Assembly (NCBI RefSeq): GCF_031886125.1
Contig: NZ_CP119391.1
Coordinates: forward strand, 1,612,001-1,676,000
Length of the DNA: 64,000 nt
Reading direction: 5' to 3'
From: Halomonas piscis
GTDB taxonomy: Bacteria > Pseudomonadota > Gammaproteobacteria > Pseudomonadales > Halomonadaceae
Numbering within the stretch: position 1 is the first letter of the stretch; every line of letters starts with the position of its first letter. Below are positions 45,166 through 55,554 of this stretch, piece after piece. The notes under the pieces were generated by a model. The model saw nothing but the letters and a program-made list of their open reading frames with translations. It did no database searches and was not told where the DNA came from. The position numbers and the translations under genes are program-made.

Positions 45166-47769
45166 TCAAGCCTCTTCGGCAAGCGGAATCATGTTCAACG
45201 CGGCGTTCTGATATTCCTCGATCTCGTGGAAGTTCATGTAGCGGTAGATTTCTCCGGCCATGGCGTCGAATTCGCTCATGTAGCGGCGGTATTCGCCCAC
45301 CGTGGGCAGGCGGCCTTCCACCGCGGCCACCGCGGCGAGCTCGGCCGAGGCCAGGTAGACATCGGCGCCGTCGCCCAGGCGGTTGGGGAAGTTGCGCGTG
45401 GAGGTGGACACCACGGTGCTCTTGGCTGCCACCCGCGCCTGGTTGCCCATGCACAGCGAACAGCCGGGCATTTCCATCCGTGCCCCGGCGCGGCCGAAGA
45501 TGCCGTAGTAGCCTTCCTCCGTGAGCTGGTGCTGGTCCATCCGCGTCGGCGGCGCCAGCCACAGGCGGGTTTTCAGGCTGCCGGCGGGCTGCTGTTCCAA
45601 AAGCTTGCCGGCGGCGCGGAAGTGGCCGATGTTGGTCATGCACGAGCCGATGAAGACCTCGTCGATGGTCTCGCCGGCCACCTCGGACAGCAGGCGGGCG
45701 TCGTCGGGGTCGTTGGGTGCGCAGAGCACCGGCTCGGTGAGCTGGTCGAGGTCGATCTCGATGACCTCGGCGTACTCGGCGTCCTGGTCGGCGCGCATCA
45801 GGCTCGGGTCTTCAAGCCAGGCTTCCATACCGCGGATGCGCCGCTCGATGGTGCGGGCGTCGCCGTAGCCGTTGGCCAGCATCCACTTGAGCAGGGTGAT
45901 GTTGGAGGTCAGGTACTCGCTGACGCTGTCTTCCGAGAGCGTAATGGTGCAGCCGGCGGCGCTGCGCTCGGCAGAGGCGTCGGACAGCTCGAAGGCCTGC
46001 TCGGCGGTCAAGTCTTCCAGGCCCTCGATTTCCAGAATCCGGCCGGAGAAAGCGTTTTTCTTGCTCGACTTCTCCACGGTCAAAAGCCCCTGCTGAATGG
46101 CGTAGTAGGGGATGGCGTGGACCAGATCGCGCAGGGTCACCCCGGGCTGGCGCTTGCCCTTGAAGCGCACCAGAACGGACTCCGGCATGTCCAGCGGCAT
46201 CACTCCGGTGGCGGCGGCAAAGGCTACCAGGCCCGAGCCCGCGGGGAAGGAAATGCCCATGGGAAAGCGCGTGTGGGAGTCGCCGCCGGTGCCCACGGTA
46301 TCGGGCAGCAGCATGCGGTTGAGCCAGCTGTGGATGATGCCGTCGCCCGGGCGCAGGGAAACGCCGCCGCGGTTCATGATGAAGTCCGGCAGGGTGTGGT
46401 GGGTATCCACGTCCACGGGCTTGGGGTAGGCGCTGGTGTGGCAAAACGACTGCATCACCAGATCGGCCTGGAAGCCCAGGCAGGCCAGGTCCTTGAGCTC
46501 GTCCCGGGTCATGGGGCCGGTGGTGTCCTGGGAGCCCACGGTGGTCATCTTCGGCTCGCAGTACATGCCCGGGCGCACCCCGTCCATGCCGCAGGCGCGG
46601 CCGACCATCTTCTGGGCCAGGGTGAAACCGCGGCCGGAATCCGCCGGCTGCTCGGGCAGGCGGAAGACGTCGGTAGCGGGAAGCCCCAGGGATTCACGGG
46701 CCTTGGCGGTAAGCCCGCGGCCGATGATCAGCGGAATCCGGCCGCCGGCGCGGACCTCGTCGAGCAAAAGCTGAGTCTTGAGCGCGAAGGTAGTGACGAC
46801 CTCGTCGGTGCCGTGGCGGCAAACCTTGCCGGCGTAGGGATAGACGTCGATCACGTCGCCCATCTGGAGGTGCTCGACGTCCATCTCGATGGGCAGAGCG
46901 CCGGAATCCTCCATGGTGTTGAAGAAAATCGGCGCCACGCTGCCGCCGAAGCAGAAGCCGCCGGCGCGCTTGTTGGGCGCGTAGGGAATGTCGTCGCCGA
47001 AGAACCACAGCACCGAGTTGGTGGCCGACTTGCGCGAGGAGCCGGTGCCCACCACGTCGCCCACATAGACCACCGGGTAGCCCTTGGCCTTGACCGCCTC
47101 GATTTGCCCAAGCGGGCCCACCTCGCCGGGGACTTCGGGCTCGATGCCCTCGCGCGGGTTTTTCAGCATGGCGTTGGCATGGAGCGGAATGTCCGGGCGC
47201 GACCAGGCGTCCGGCGCCGGGGAAAGGTCGTCGGTGTTGGTTTCGCCGGGCACCTTGAACACGGTCAGAGTGATCTTCTCGGCCAGCGCCGGCTGGGACA
47301 GAAACCACTCGGCCTCGGCCCAGGACTCGAGCACGCCCTGGGCCACGGCGTTGCCGGCCCGGGCGCGCTCTTCCACGTCGTGAAAGGCGTCAAACATCAA
47401 AAGCGTGTGCTTGAGCTGCTCGCCGGCCTCGGCGGCCAGGTCGCCATCGTCCAGAAGTTCGACCAGCGAGGCGATGTTGTAGCCGCCCTGCATGGTGCCC
47501 AGAAGCTTCACCGCGTGGATCTTGTCGATCAGCGGCGATTGGGCCTCGCCCTTGGCGACGGCGGTGAGAAAGCCGGCCTTGACGTAGGCCGCCTCGTCCA
47601 CGCCCGGGGGGATGCGCTCGGTGATCAGGTCCAGGATAAATTCTTCCTCGCCCGCCGGCGGGGCTTTCAGCAGCTCCACCAGAGCAGCGGTCTGTTCGGC
47701 ATCAAGCGGCTTGGGCGGAACTCCGGCGGCGGCGCGTTCGGTGACATGTTGGCGGTAGGCTTTGAGCAC
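45166..47769 (-). CDS. acnB: Aconitate hydratase B
   Basis: An 867-aa bifunctional aconitase/2-methylisocitrate dehydratase B of the TCA cycle. N-terminal HEAT-like domain (1-160), then the swivel and catalytic domains typical of AcnB. [4Fe-4S] ligands are the cysteines in [29 protein letters not shown] segments, in SCMTNIGHF and in [11 protein letters not shown]. Length matches E. coli AcnB (865 aa). The start codon is GTG 47769 with AGAGGG upstream. Its mRNA ends at the terminator at 45101-45130. Confidence 0.97.
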   Translation of the reverse strand: MLKAYRQHVTERAAAGVPPKPLDAEQTAALVELLKAPPAGEEEFILDLITERIPPGVDEAAYVKAGFLTAVAKGEAQSPLIDKIHAVKLLGTMQGGYNIASLVELLDDGDLAAEAGEQLKHTLLMFDAFHDVEERARAGNAVAQGVLESWAEAEWFLSQPALAEKITLTVFKVPGETNTDDLSPAPDAWSRPDIPLHANAMLKNPREGIEPEVPGEVGPLGQIEAVKAKGYPVVYVGDVVGTGSSRKSATNSVLWFFGDDIPYAPNKRAGGFCFGGSVAPIFFNTMEDSGALPIEMDVEHLQMGDVIDVYPYAGKVCRHGTDEVVTTFALKTQLLLDEVRAGGRIPLIIGRGLTAKARESLGLPATDVFRLPEQPADSGRGFTLAQKMVGRACGMDGVRPGMYCEPKMTTVGSQDTTGPMTRDELKDLACLGFQADLVMQSFCHTSAYPKPVDVDTHHTLPDFIMNRGGVSLRPGDGIIHSWLNRMLLPDTVGTGGDSHTRFPMGISFPAGSGLVAFAAATGVMPLDMPESVLVRFKGKRQPGVTLRDLVHAIPYYAIQQGLLTVEKSSKKNAFSGRILEIEGLEDLTAEQAFELSDASAERSAAGCTITLSEDSVSEYLTSNITLLKWMLANGYGDARTIERRIRGMEAWLEDPSLMRADQDAEYAEVIEIDLDQLTEPVLCAPNDPDDARLLSEVAGETIDEVFIGSCMTNIGHFRAAGKLLEQQPAGSLKTRLWLAPPTRMDQHQLTEEGYYGIFGRAGARMEMPGCSLCMGNQARVAAKSTVVSTSTRNFPNRLGDGADVYLASAELAAVAAVEGRLPTVGEYRRYMSEFDAMAGEIYRYMNFHEIEEYQNAALNMIPLAEEA

Positions 47770-48135
47770 GGTGGACCCTCTTTGGCTGGAAAAGGCGCGG
47801 CGACGCGCGGTGTCGGGACACGGCAGGCATCAGCAAGCCGGACAGGCGGCATGCGCGGCGAGGCGGCGCGACGAAACGGCGTAATATTACGGTAAACCGT
47901 TGACAATGTTAAGCGAATGCCCGAGCCCGACCGTTGCACTTTGGACGCAGCCCTTGGCGTAAAATAACGCCGTGCGCACGTTTTTTGCAGCGCCTGGGGA
48001 GTCGAACTACAAAACCGGCCAGCCGGGCAGATGTGATTGCGCGGGCGCCGCGTTACCATGCGAGGATACGACGTTTTAGCTGACGCCTATCCAACAGCAA
48101 CGCTGGCCGGACGCCGGCCCCTTGGGTAATTTGAC
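47770..48135. other. acnB-miaE divergent intergenic region
   Basis: The 366-nt gap holds two palindromes: the perfect 12-mer CGTAATATTACG (47880-47891) and GGCGT-AAAAT-AACGCC (47957-47972), each with an AT-rich core that can serve as a -10 region. TTGACA occurs at 47900-47905. No gene, RNA or terminator is recognised. The palindromes may be binding sites of a regulator shared by both directions. Confidence 0.45.
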
Positions 48136-48819
48136 ATGACGCACACGCTATCTTCTTCCGCCCGGGCAGCGGCGGTTAGCCCCCCGACCCCTGCCGAGCA
48201 CGGCATGAGCGCCGAAGGGCTGCTGCCCGACAGCCTGCTCGCTTTTCTCGGCTGCCCGACGCCGGAGGCCTGGCTGGCCGAGGCGCTGGCCAACCCCGAG
48301 ACGCTGCTGATCGATCACGCCCAGTGCGAGAAAAAGGCCGCGTCCACGGCCATGAACCTGCTGTATCGCTACGTCGACCAGCCGCTGTTGCTGAGCAAGA
48401 TGTCCCAGCTGGCCAGAGAAGAGCTTTTGCACTTCGAGCAGGTGGTCAAGCTGATGGAGAAGCGCGGCGTGGCCTATCGTCACCTGAGCGCCTCGCGCTA
48501 CGCCGAAGGGCTGCGCCGCCACCTGCGGGCCAACGACCCCGAGCGCCTGGTCGACATTTTGATCGTCGGCGCGCTGATCGAGGCGCGCAGCTGCGAGCGC
48601 TTTGCCCGACTGATCCCTTATCTGGATAGCGAGCTGGCGCAGTTTTACCGCACGCTGGTCAAGGCCGAAGGTCGCCACTACGAAGATTATCTGCTGCTGG
48701 CCCGGCAGCAGACCGACGCTCCCCTGGACGAGCGCATTGCGTTTTTCACCGCCCGCGAGGCGGAGTTGATACGCTCGCCCGACCCGGATTTTCGTTTTCA
48801 TAGCGGCGTGCCCGCCTAG
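48136..48819 (+). CDS. miaE: tRNA-(ms2io6A)37 hydroxylase MiaE
   Basis: A 227-aa non-haem diiron monooxygenase that hydroxylates the isopentenyl group of ms2i6A37 in tRNAs reading U-starting codons. Ferritin-like iron ligands are seen in DHAQCEKKAAS, EELLHFEQV, EARSCERF and EGRHYEDYL. E. coli lacks miaE; Salmonella and Pseudomonas have it. A ~24-residue N-terminal extension precedes an internal ATG (MSAEGLLPD), so the true start could be 69 nt downstream. It lies 31 nt upstream of the large AAA regulator. Confidence 0.92.
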   Translation: MTHTLSSSARAAAVSPPTPAEHGMSAEGLLPDSLLAFLGCPTPEAWLAEALANPETLLIDHAQCEKKAASTAMNLLYRYVDQPLLLSKMSQLAREELLHFEQVVKLMEKRGVAYRHLSASRYAEGLRRHLRANDPERLVDILIVGALIEARSCERFARLIPYLDSELAQFYRTLVKAEGRHYEDYLLLARQQTDAPLDERIAFFTAREAELIRSPDPDFRFHSGVPA

Positions 48820-48850
48820 CTCGCCGCTTGCCAACGCCAGGACCCAATCC

Positions 48851-51800
48851 ATGCGCGATGCTTGCGAGACTGACCGGCTTGTCTTTCTGGGGCATTTTTC
48901 GCTCACCCTGGATCAGGGTGTGCTCACCCGCTTCAGCTACGACAAGGTCAAGGCGCTGCTGGTCTATCTGCTGCTGCACCGCCAGCCGGTGAACCGGGCA
49001 GCGCTTGCCGAGCTGTTGTGGCCGGACCAGGGGGTCTCTGCCGGGCGTACCAACCTGCGCCACGCGCTGCACAGCCTGCGCCAGGCGCTGGGGCGGCATA
49101 GCGGTGAGGTGCTGAGCGTGTCGCGCCAGACCATTGCCTTTATCCTGCCGGAAGACTGGCAGGTCGACCTGCACCGCCTGGAAACGCTGCTCGACGGCCC
49201 CTGCAACCTGGCCGGCCTTGAAGCGGTACTTTCCTGCTATCAGGGTGATCTGGTCGAGGAGCTTGAGCTGGCCGGCTGCGCGGCTTTTCAGCGCTGGCTG
49301 GTGCAGGTGCGCAACGAGTGGCGCCAGCGGGTCATCCGTTTTGCCGAGCAGGTGCTGGACGGCGACGAGACAGTGCCGGATGCCGTGCTGGCCACCCTGA
49401 CCCGCCGCTTTTCCGGCTACGGCCCCTTTCATCAGCGCCGCGTCAAACAGCTGGCCGAGCAGGGACAGCTGGCCGCCGCTCACGAGCAGTACAACGCCTA
49501 CCTGCAGCTTTTGGCGCTGTCCGGCCAGCAGCCCGAGCCGGCGTTTCTGCAGCTGGCCGGCTACTGGTCGGACGCCGCCACTCCGCAGGCGATGACGCCC
49601 CAGGGCGCCTATTTCCGCGCGCTTGCCGCCGACAGCGCGCCGCTGCGCGAAGACGAGGTCGAGCTGCGCCAGCTGTCGGTCATGGCCATCCGCCTGACGC
49701 TTGAAGGCGAATGGCAGGAGCGCGGCGCTCTGCAGCACTGCCTGTCGCTGCAGCTTGCGCTGCTGCGCTGGCTGGAGCAGCAGTGCCATCACCTGGGCGG
49801 CTTCTGGCTGCCCGGCGCCACCGGGGGGCTGGGGCTTGCCTGTTTCGGCACCCACGGGCCGGCCCATCAGCTGGCCGAACTGGTGGCGCTCTACGAACAC
49901 TGCCGCCAGGCGCTGCCCCAGGAGGCGGCGCGCCACTGGCAGGGGGACGGCGAAGTGCCGGGCTTTACCCTGACGGCCGGGCTGCACAGCGGCCGGGTGA
50001 TCTACCTGCCCGAGCGCCAGCTGGCCGATCCGCTGGGCCAGGTCACGCAAACGTCGCTTGAGCTGATGAGCGCGGCGGATGACAGCGAACTGGTCATCTC
50101 CCGCGAGGCCGTTCAGCATATGCCGCCGGCGCTGGATTTGCAGCCGCGGCTGGCTACGCGGCTGGTGGCAAGCGACGGCCGGGTGCGCCTGCGAGCGCTG
50201 GCGCTGGGCCCGAATGAGGGCCGCCGGGAGGCGGTGCCGCCGAGCCTGGTGGGGCGCGAAACCGCCCTGCGCCAGCTGCGCGACGGGCTGGCCCGGGCCG
50301 GTATCGGGCTGCGCCAGAGCATCATGGTGAGCGGTGCCGCGGGCATGGGCAAATCGGCGCTGATGGTGGGGTTTCGCCAGCTGGAACTGAGCCGCGGCGC
50401 GGCAGTGTGCTGGCAGCCGATGACGCGGCTCTCCGTGCTCGAGCCGTACGCCGTGGCCCGGCGGCTGGTGGCCTGGCACTGCAAGGCCCGCCCCGACGCG
50501 GCACGTTTGCGGGCCTTGCAGGGTCGGCTGGCCATGCCCGAGTTGGAGACCGGGCGCCAACGGCTTTTGGAAGAGGCGCTGGGGGCCAGCGAAACGGCCG
50601 ACGTAGCCAGGCTTGCGCGCAGCGCAGAAGCCACCGAGCTTGTGGTGTCGCTGGTTCGTCGGCTGGTAGAGCATCTGGCCGGCGAGCGCAGCCTGGTGCT
50701 GATGATTGACGATCTGCAGTGGGTCGACGAGCCGTCGTTCAAGATGCTATCGGCCCTGCAGGCGCGCCTGCCGATCAATACTGCCTTTATGCTGGTGGCC
50801 AGCCATCACGGCCGCGAGGCGCTGCCGGGCAAGCTGCACTGGGACCGGCAGATCGCGCTGGGACCGCTGGATGAAGCTCAGGCGTCGCGGCTTTTAACGC
50901 TGCTCGCCAGGCGCTATCGTCTGCATCTGAATCCGCGGCTGCGCACTCGGATCATCGAGCGCTGCGACGGGGTTCCGCTTTACCTGCAGGAAATCTGCCG
51001 GCGGCTGGACATGGACCAGCGCGACGGGCGTACGGTGCAGCTGGACACCCTGCCCAACGGGCTTTTCGGCCTGCTGGCCAGCCGTATCGATCAGCTGGGC
51101 GGCGACCGTCACGTCGCCCATGTCGCGGCGGTACTCGGCCGCCGCTTCCGCGAGGATTTTCTGGCCGCGTGCAGCGGACTGAACCCGGCGGCCCTTGGCC
51201 AGGCGCTCGAGCACATGCGCAAGCTCGAGATCATCGAGCCGGCGGACGATAAGCGCTCAGAGGAAAAGGTCTATCAGTTCAGCCATCAGCTGCTGCAGGA
51301 AGCCGCTTACCTGTCGTGTCCCCGGGACGTGCGCGAGACCCACCACCGGCAGGTGGTCGAGCTGATCGAGGCGCGCTTTCCCATCTGGACCAGCCGCCAT
51401 CCGGGCGACTTTGCCGTGCACCTGGCGCGGAGCGGTCAGGATGCCCGCAGCGCCCGCTATTTCGAGCTTGCCGCCCGGGAGGCGCTCAAGGTCAGTGCCA
51501 ACCGTACGGCGCTGCGCATGGCGGATGCGGGGCTTGATAGCCTGGCGCGGACGGACCGCGACCCGGCCCGGCGGATCAGCCTGCTGACGGTGCGCGGCCA
51601 GGCAGCCTTTGCGCTGGAGGGCCACGGCTCGCCCACGGCGCTGGAAAGCTTTCAGCATGCCCGGGCGCTGCTGGATTCAACAGCCGGGGAAGACGGCGTG
51701 CCCGCCGATACGGGCGCGGCGTTTCTGGTCAGCTGGGGGCTTTGGGTGGCGCGCAGCCAACGCTACGACCACAAGGAGGTCCATGAGCTGGTGGCGACGC

Positions 51801-52744
51801 TGACCGAGCTCTCGGCCCGGCTGGAAGAGCCGCGCTACCGCCGGCTGGCGGACTACGCTCGGGCCCACAGCGCCTACTGGGCGGGTAACGTCGACGAGGC
51901 GCACCGCCGGCTGGAAGCGCTGGATCCGCTCAACACGCCGATGATGATCGAGTGGCTGCCGTTTTCCGACCACCCCCAGGTGACCGCGGCGTGCTTTCAT
52001 AGCTGGGCGCTGTGCCTTTACGGCGACTATGCCCGCGCCGAGCGTCAGGTGGAAAGCGCGATACGCCTGGCTGCGCGGGTCAACCATCCCGGCACGCTGG
52101 CCATGGCGCATTTGATCGGAGCCGCGCTGTACCGCCAGCTGGGGCATGTGCACCTGGCCTGCCGCCACGCTGAGCAGGCCGCCGCCATTGCCCATACGGC
52201 GGATCTGGCGCTGTGGCAGATCTCGGCCCGGGGCGTGCTGGGGTGGCAGCGAGCGCTGGGGGGCGACGGTGAGGGGCTTGCCGAGCTGGAAGCGTGCCTG
52301 ACGCACATGGCCGAGCTCACCGGCTTTGAGCGCTATCTGCGCCCGGTGCTGTGGTACACCGATGCCTGCCTGGCGCTTGGCAAGCTGGACGTCGTGGAAG
52401 GCTATCTCGAGCGCTGCCTGGAAATTGCCCGAAAGCGCGAGACGCTGTTTCTGCCCGAGCTTGCCGTCCAGCTGGCCTACGTACGCGCTCGCCAGGGGCG
52501 ACCGTCGGCGGACGTCAAGGCGCTCGCCGAGCTGGCGCTTGGCCAGACGCGCAGGCAGGGCAACCGTCACCAGGCGCTGGCCGCGCTTGAGCTGTGGCTG
52601 TGCCGCGTCGCCCCGGACGACAGGGCGGCGCTGGCAGACTTCCGGCGACTGCTGGGGGAGGTTCGGCACAGCGACGCGCCGGTGCTGCTGCGCTGGATGA
52701 GCCTTGCCGAGCGACGGCTGGCCGGGGTTTCCCGGGAATCATGA
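48851..52744 (+). CDS. BTAD/SARP-like regulator with cyclase-like, AAA ATPase and TPR regions
   Basis: A 1297-aa multidomain protein. Residues 1-95 look like a winged-helix DNA-binding domain (KALLVYLLLHRQPVNRAALAELLWPD, as in SARP/AfsR-type proteins), 100-240 a bacterial transcriptional activation domain with helical repeats, 265-460 a degenerate nucleotide-cyclase-like region (GLHSGRVIY). A STAND-type ATPase follows: Walker A GAAGMGKS (495-502) and Walker B LVLMIDDLQWVDE near 616-628. The C-terminal 500 residues are TPR-like helical repeats. Probably an ATP-dependent signal-responsive regulator. No obvious target is visible; it may be cotranscribed with miaE. Confidence 0.8.
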   Translation: MRDACETDRLVFLGHFSLTLDQGVLTRFSYDKVKALLVYLLLHRQPVNRAALAELLWPDQGVSAGRTNLRHALHSLRQALGRHSGEVLSVSRQTIAFILPEDWQVDLHRLETLLDGPCNLAGLEAVLSCYQGDLVEELELAGCAAFQRWLVQVRNEWRQRVIRFAEQVLDGDETVPDAVLATLTRRFSGYGPFHQRRVKQLAEQGQLAAAHEQYNAYLQLLALSGQQPEPAFLQLAGYWSDAATPQAMTPQGAYFRALAADSAPLREDEVELRQLSVMAIRLTLEGEWQERGALQHCLSLQLALLRWLEQQCHHLGGFWLPGATGGLGLACFGTHGPAHQLAELVALYEHCRQALPQEAARHWQGDGEVPGFTLTAGLHSGRVIYLPERQLADPLGQVTQTSLELMSAADDSELVISREAVQHMPPALDLQPRLATRLVASDGRVRLRALALGPNEGRREAVPPSLVGRETALRQLRDGLARAGIGLRQSIMVSGAAGMGKSALMVGFRQLELSRGAAVCWQPMTRLSVLEPYAVARRLVAWHCKARPDAARLRALQGRLAMPELETGRQRLLEEALGASETADVARLARSAEATELVVSLVRRLVEHLAGERSLVLMIDDLQWVDEPSFKMLSALQARLPINTAFMLVASHHGREALPGKLHWDRQIALGPLDEAQASRLLTLLARRYRLHLNPRLRTRIIERCDGVPLYLQEICRRLDMDQRDGRTVQLDTLPNGLFGLLASRIDQLGGDRHVAHVAAVLGRRFREDFLAACSGLNPAALGQALEHMRKLEIIEPADDKRSEEKVYQFSHQLLQEAAYLSCPRDVRETHHRQVVELIEARFPIWTSRHPGDFAVHLARSGQDARSARYFELAAREALKVSANRTALRMADAGLDSLARTDRDPARRISLLTVRGQAAFALEGHGSPTALESFQHARALLDSTAGEDGVPADTGAAFLVSWGLWVARSQRYDHKEVHELVATLTELSARLEEPRYRRLADYARAHSAYWAGNVDEAHRRLEALDPLNTPMMIEWLPFSDHPQVTAACFHSWALCLYGDYARAERQVESAIRLAARVNHPGTLAMAHLIGAALYRQLGHVHLACRHAEQAAAIAHTADLALWQISARGVLGWQRALGGDGEGLAELEACLTHMAELTGFERYLRPVLWYTDACLALGKLDVVEGYLERCLEIARKRETLFLPELAVQLAYVRARQGRPSADVKALAELALGQTRRQGNRHQALAALELWLCRVAPDDRAALADFRRLLGEVRHSDAPVLLRWMSLAERRLAGVSRES

Positions 52745-52774
52745 CCGGCCCGGCGCGATAAAGGGCGGGCCGGC

Positions 52775-53107
52775 TCAGGCGGTCAGGGATTCCAGCGCCG
52801 CCAGGGTATCCAGGGCGTCACTGCGGCGTTCGCCGCAGATAGCGGCGTCGTAGTCGAACTGCCGGCAGACGTCCGGGCGGCGAGGGTCATCGAACAACCG
52901 GCAGAGGTTATCGTCATCCAGCTGGGCGCAGCGCTCCCCGGCCGGCTTGCCGTCGGGCATGCCCGGAATCGGCGAGCTGATGGAAGGCGCGATACAGCAG
53001 GCACCGCAGCCCGGCCGGCAGCCGTCAGCAACTGACGCCGGCGGCGCCTCGGCGGGGGCGATAAAAAATACCCGGCCGGCTGCGCTTTGGGAAGAAGGGC
53101 GGCTCAT
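52775..53107 (-). CDS. YkgJ-family cysteine-cluster protein
   Basis: A 110-aa protein with the CxxxCxxCC-type cluster CRPGCGACC near residues 30-38 and further cysteines ([25 protein letters not shown]) of the YkgJ/UPF0153 family, thought to bind zinc or an Fe-S cluster. Function is unknown. Its start overlaps the queC stop (ATGA), so it is translationally coupled to queC. Confidence 0.88.
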   Translation of the reverse strand: MSRPSSQSAAGRVFFIAPAEAPPASVADGCRPGCGACCIAPSISSPIPGMPDGKPAGERCAQLDDDNLCRLFDDPRRPDVCRQFDYDAAICGERRSDALDTLAALESLTA

Positions 53108-53802
53108 GGGCGGTGCGAAGCGCTAGCGTAGGCCAGCGGGTCGCCGACGCCGTTAGCGGCGAAGGCGTCGAGCCGCTCCCGGCAGCTGGCGCACCGGCCG
53201 CAGGCAAGTTCGCCGCCCGCATAGCACGTCCAGGTATCCGCGTAGTCAAGCCCCATGGCCAGCCCCTCGGCCAGAATCTCGCTTTTGGTGCGGTTCAGGT
53301 AAGGGGCATGCACCTCTACCGGCGCCAGGTTGGCAAGGTGCGCCGCGTGGCGCATGGCCTCGACAAACTCGGGGCGGCAGTCCGGGTAGAGCACGTGGTC
53401 GCCGCCGTGAGCGCCGTAGTCGACGCGGTCGGCGCCGATATTGACCGCCTTGGCGATGGCCAGCGACAGCAGAATCATGTTGCGGTTGGGAACCGCCGTC
53501 GCGGCGAGGTTGTCGTCGGCGTAGTCGTCTTCGGGAACGGGACGGGAGGCGTCGGTGAGCGCGGAGTTGTCGATCAGGCCGTGTATCGCGCGGATATCCA
53601 CAATCTGGTGCGGTATATCCAGCGCTTGGCATACCCGACGTGCGGTATCCAGCTCCCGGGCGTGGCGCTGCCCGTAGTCGAACGACAGGGCATGAACCCG
53701 GCGGCCTTCGCGCAGGGCGCGGTGGAGTACGGTAAAGGAGTCCATGCCGCCGGAGTAGATGACGACGGTGGCGCTTGATCCAGAAGCGTTAGGGGCAGGC
53801 AT
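53104..53802 (-). CDS. queC: 7-cyano-7-deazaguanine synthase QueC
   Basis: A 232-aa ATP-dependent enzyme that makes preQ0 from 7-carboxy-7-deazaguanine and ammonia in queuosine synthesis. PP-loop [11 protein letters not shown] near 17-27; zinc-binding cysteines in [20 protein letters not shown] near the C terminus. No other queuosine gene is adjacent. No preQ1 riboswitch could be recognised upstream. It is coupled to the YkgJ-type gene downstream. Confidence 0.95.
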   Translation of the reverse strand: MPAPNASGSSATVVIYSGGMDSFTVLHRALREGRRVHALSFDYGQRHARELDTARRVCQALDIPHQIVDIRAIHGLIDNSALTDASRPVPEDDYADDNLAATAVPNRNMILLSLAIAKAVNIGADRVDYGAHGGDHVLYPDCRPEFVEAMRHAAHLANLAPVEVHAPYLNRTKSEILAEGLAMGLDYADTWTCYAGGELACGRCASCRERLDAFAANGVGDPLAYASASHRP

Positions 53803-54026
53803 ACGGCGTCCTTTGGCGGAGAGTGTGTTGGCCTCGCGGGAGGCGGGGCGCGTCCGGGGTCCGGTCCGGCGCCGGGCAGTTTACGCCAGTCGGGTAGCCC
53901 GTGAAAGACGCCAGGTCCAGGCTGGGCTTTCACGAGGCTGGATTGGCAGGCCTGCCTTGCCGGCGTGTTAGGCTTGGCATCCTGGCCCTGTGCCAACGTC
54001 AATGACTTTTACCCGGGGAAACCCTC
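53803..54026. other. queC-SRPBCC divergent intergenic region
   Basis: A 224-nt gap with a perfect inverted repeat CGTGAAAG (53900-53907) / CTTTCACG (53927-53934). No gene or known riboswitch is seen. GGGGAAACCC precedes the start of the SRPBCC gene. Confidence 0.4.
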
Positions 54027-54449
54027 ATGGCCACTATTGAACATAGCGAAATTGTCAGCGCTGCCCCCGAGCGCGTGTTTGCCCTCCTGCGCCGGGTCGA
54101 GGATTTTGCCGACTATTCGGACTTGATCGAGCGCATCGAGCCGCTGGGCGAGGAGCGCTACCGCTGGTATGTCCACGCGCTCAAGATGGACTGGACCTTC
54201 GACGTGGCGGTGGTGGAGGCCAGCGCGCCGACAACGCTTGCCTGGGAGTCGCTGAGCGGGGTGAAAAACCAGGGGCGCTATCACCTGGAGCGCGTGCCCG
54301 AAGGTACCGAGGTGACCCTGACGCTGAGCTACGAGATCGGCAGCCGGCTGATGGAAAAGGCCGTCAACCGGGCGGCGACCCCGCTGGTGAGCAAGGTCAG
54401 CCGGCAAATCCTCGAGCGGGTGGAAGCCAGGCTCGCCGGCGGCGATTAG
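54027..54449 (+). CDS. SRPBCC-family (COQ10/START-like) protein
   Basis: A 140-aa polyketide cyclase/dehydrase-like SRPBCC fold: IEHSEIVSAAPERVFALLRRVEDFADYSDLIERI at the N terminus is the typical first strand and helices, and the C terminus is a long amphipathic helix (KAVNRAATPLVSKVSRQILERVEARL). The fold binds hydrophobic ligands; members include ubiquinone-binding COQ10 and RatA. Substrate is unknown. It overlaps the convergent asparaginase gene by 4 bp. Confidence 0.82.
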   Translation: MATIEHSEIVSAAPERVFALLRRVEDFADYSDLIERIEPLGEERYRWYVHALKMDWTFDVAVVEASAPTTLAWESLSGVKNQGRYHLERVPEGTEVTLTLSYEIGSRLMEKAVNRAATPLVSKVSRQILERVEARLAGGD

Positions 54450-55534
54450 CCCTCGCTGCGCTCTCCGGCCCAGCAGGCGGCGAATAGCCGGCGACGCGCG
54501 GCGTTATCCAGCGGCAGGGCGAGCAGGTGCACAAGCTTGGTGTAGACGGCTTCCGGCGTCATGTCGGCGCCGGAAAGCACGCCGGCCTGCTCAAGCCCCT
54601 GGCCGGCGGCGTAGGCCCCCATGGCCACGCTGCCCCGGGGGCACTGGCTGACCGCTGCCATCAGCTTGCCCCGGTTGCCGGCCCGCTCCAGCACCGCGCG
54701 CAGTGCCGGGTCGTCGGCCATGTTGCCCGCGCCCCACAGCTCCAGCAGCGCTCCTGTCACTCGGCTGTCCTCCAGCCAGGCGCTCAGCTGCCAGGCGGCG
54801 ATGCCCGGCCACAGCACAATTCTTGCGACCTCTCCTCGGCTCACTCGCTCGTAGTCCGCCGATGCGCGGGTCAGCAGACTGTCGATTTCATCGTCAGGCT
54901 CGGCGGCGTTTGTCGCCATGCCCGGGGAGGATGTGAACAGCCGCGGCGCCCCGCGGTAGTCGCCCAGCGCCGGGGCGTTGGGGCTGGCGAACGCATCCGC
55001 CGCCGAGGCGTGCTCCTTGGTGGCTCGGGCGCCGTGGAGCAGACGGCCGGCGAAATACACCGCCACGCCGTCAAGGCCGGGCTCTGCGGCAAAGCGCAGC
55101 GCGCCCTCAAGGTTGCCCAGCGCGTCGCTGCCCGACGCTTCCAGCGGCTGCATGGCGCCGGTGACGATAACCGGCAACCCCGGAGCGCGCAGCTGCAGGG
55201 CGAGGCTCGCCGCCGTCCAGCTCAGGGTGTCGGTGCCGTGCACCACCACGACGCCGGCGTAGCCGGTACGGTGCGCTCGAATATCCTCGGCCAGGGCATG
55301 CCAGTCCAGCGGCGTCACCGCGCTTGAGTCAATCAGGCGCGAGTAGCTATGTACTCTCCGTGCCGGCAGCGTTCGGCGCCTGTCTGCCGGCAGGGTAGCC
55401 AGCGCCTTTTCCAGCCGGGCAGCGAAATCGCCGCCCGGGGCCAGGCCGCCGGCGCCGGGCAGCATGCCGACGGTGCCGCCGGTGTAGATCACCCGCACCG
55501 GCAGAGCATGGCGGCGATCAGCGGTATTACCCAT
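54446..55534 (-). CDS. ansA: L-asparaginase, type I-like
   Basis: A 362-aa asparaginase/glutaminase-fold enzyme that deamidates asparagine. The first active-site Thr lies in IYTGGTVGML near 16-25 and the second in VVVHGTDTLSWTA. The Lys needed with it is in GARATKEHAS. No signal peptide, so it is cytoplasmic like AnsA. It is downstream of a DEAD-box helicase and an unknown coiled-coil protein on the same strand (20-nt gap) and may be cotranscribed. Confidence 0.9.
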   Translation of the reverse strand: MGNTADRRHALPVRVIYTGGTVGMLPGAGGLAPGGDFAARLEKALATLPADRRRTLPARRVHSYSRLIDSSAVTPLDWHALAEDIRAHRTGYAGVVVVHGTDTLSWTAASLALQLRAPGLPVIVTGAMQPLEASGSDALGNLEGALRFAAEPGLDGVAVYFAGRLLHGARATKEHASAADAFASPNAPALGDYRGAPRLFTSSPGMATNAAEPDDEIDSLLTRASADYERVSRGEVARIVLWPGIAAWQLSAWLEDSRVTGALLELWGAGNMADDPALRAVLERAGNRGKLMAAVSQCPRGSVAMGAYAAGQGLEQAGVLSGADMTPEAVYTKLVHLLALPLDNAARRRLFAACWAGERSEG

Positions 55535-55554
55535 GGCGCTCTCCTGGGCCGGGG

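Noticed and set aside
45148..47895. 915-codon open frame on the plus strand across acnB
   Set aside because: It is antisense to acnB, which has full-length family motifs; long open antisense frames are expected from the codon bias of GC-rich genes. The translation is rich in G, A, H, V and Q, without any domain.
48746..50674. 642-codon open frame on the minus strand opposite the AAA regulator
   Set aside because: Antisense shadow of the BTAD/AAA gene; rich in Q, H, R and A and with no recognisable motif.
53803..54026. preQ1 riboswitch before queC
   Set aside because: No short C-rich loop hairpin with an A-rich tail was found near the queC start; the CGTGAAAG/CTTTCACG repeat does not match preQ1 classes.
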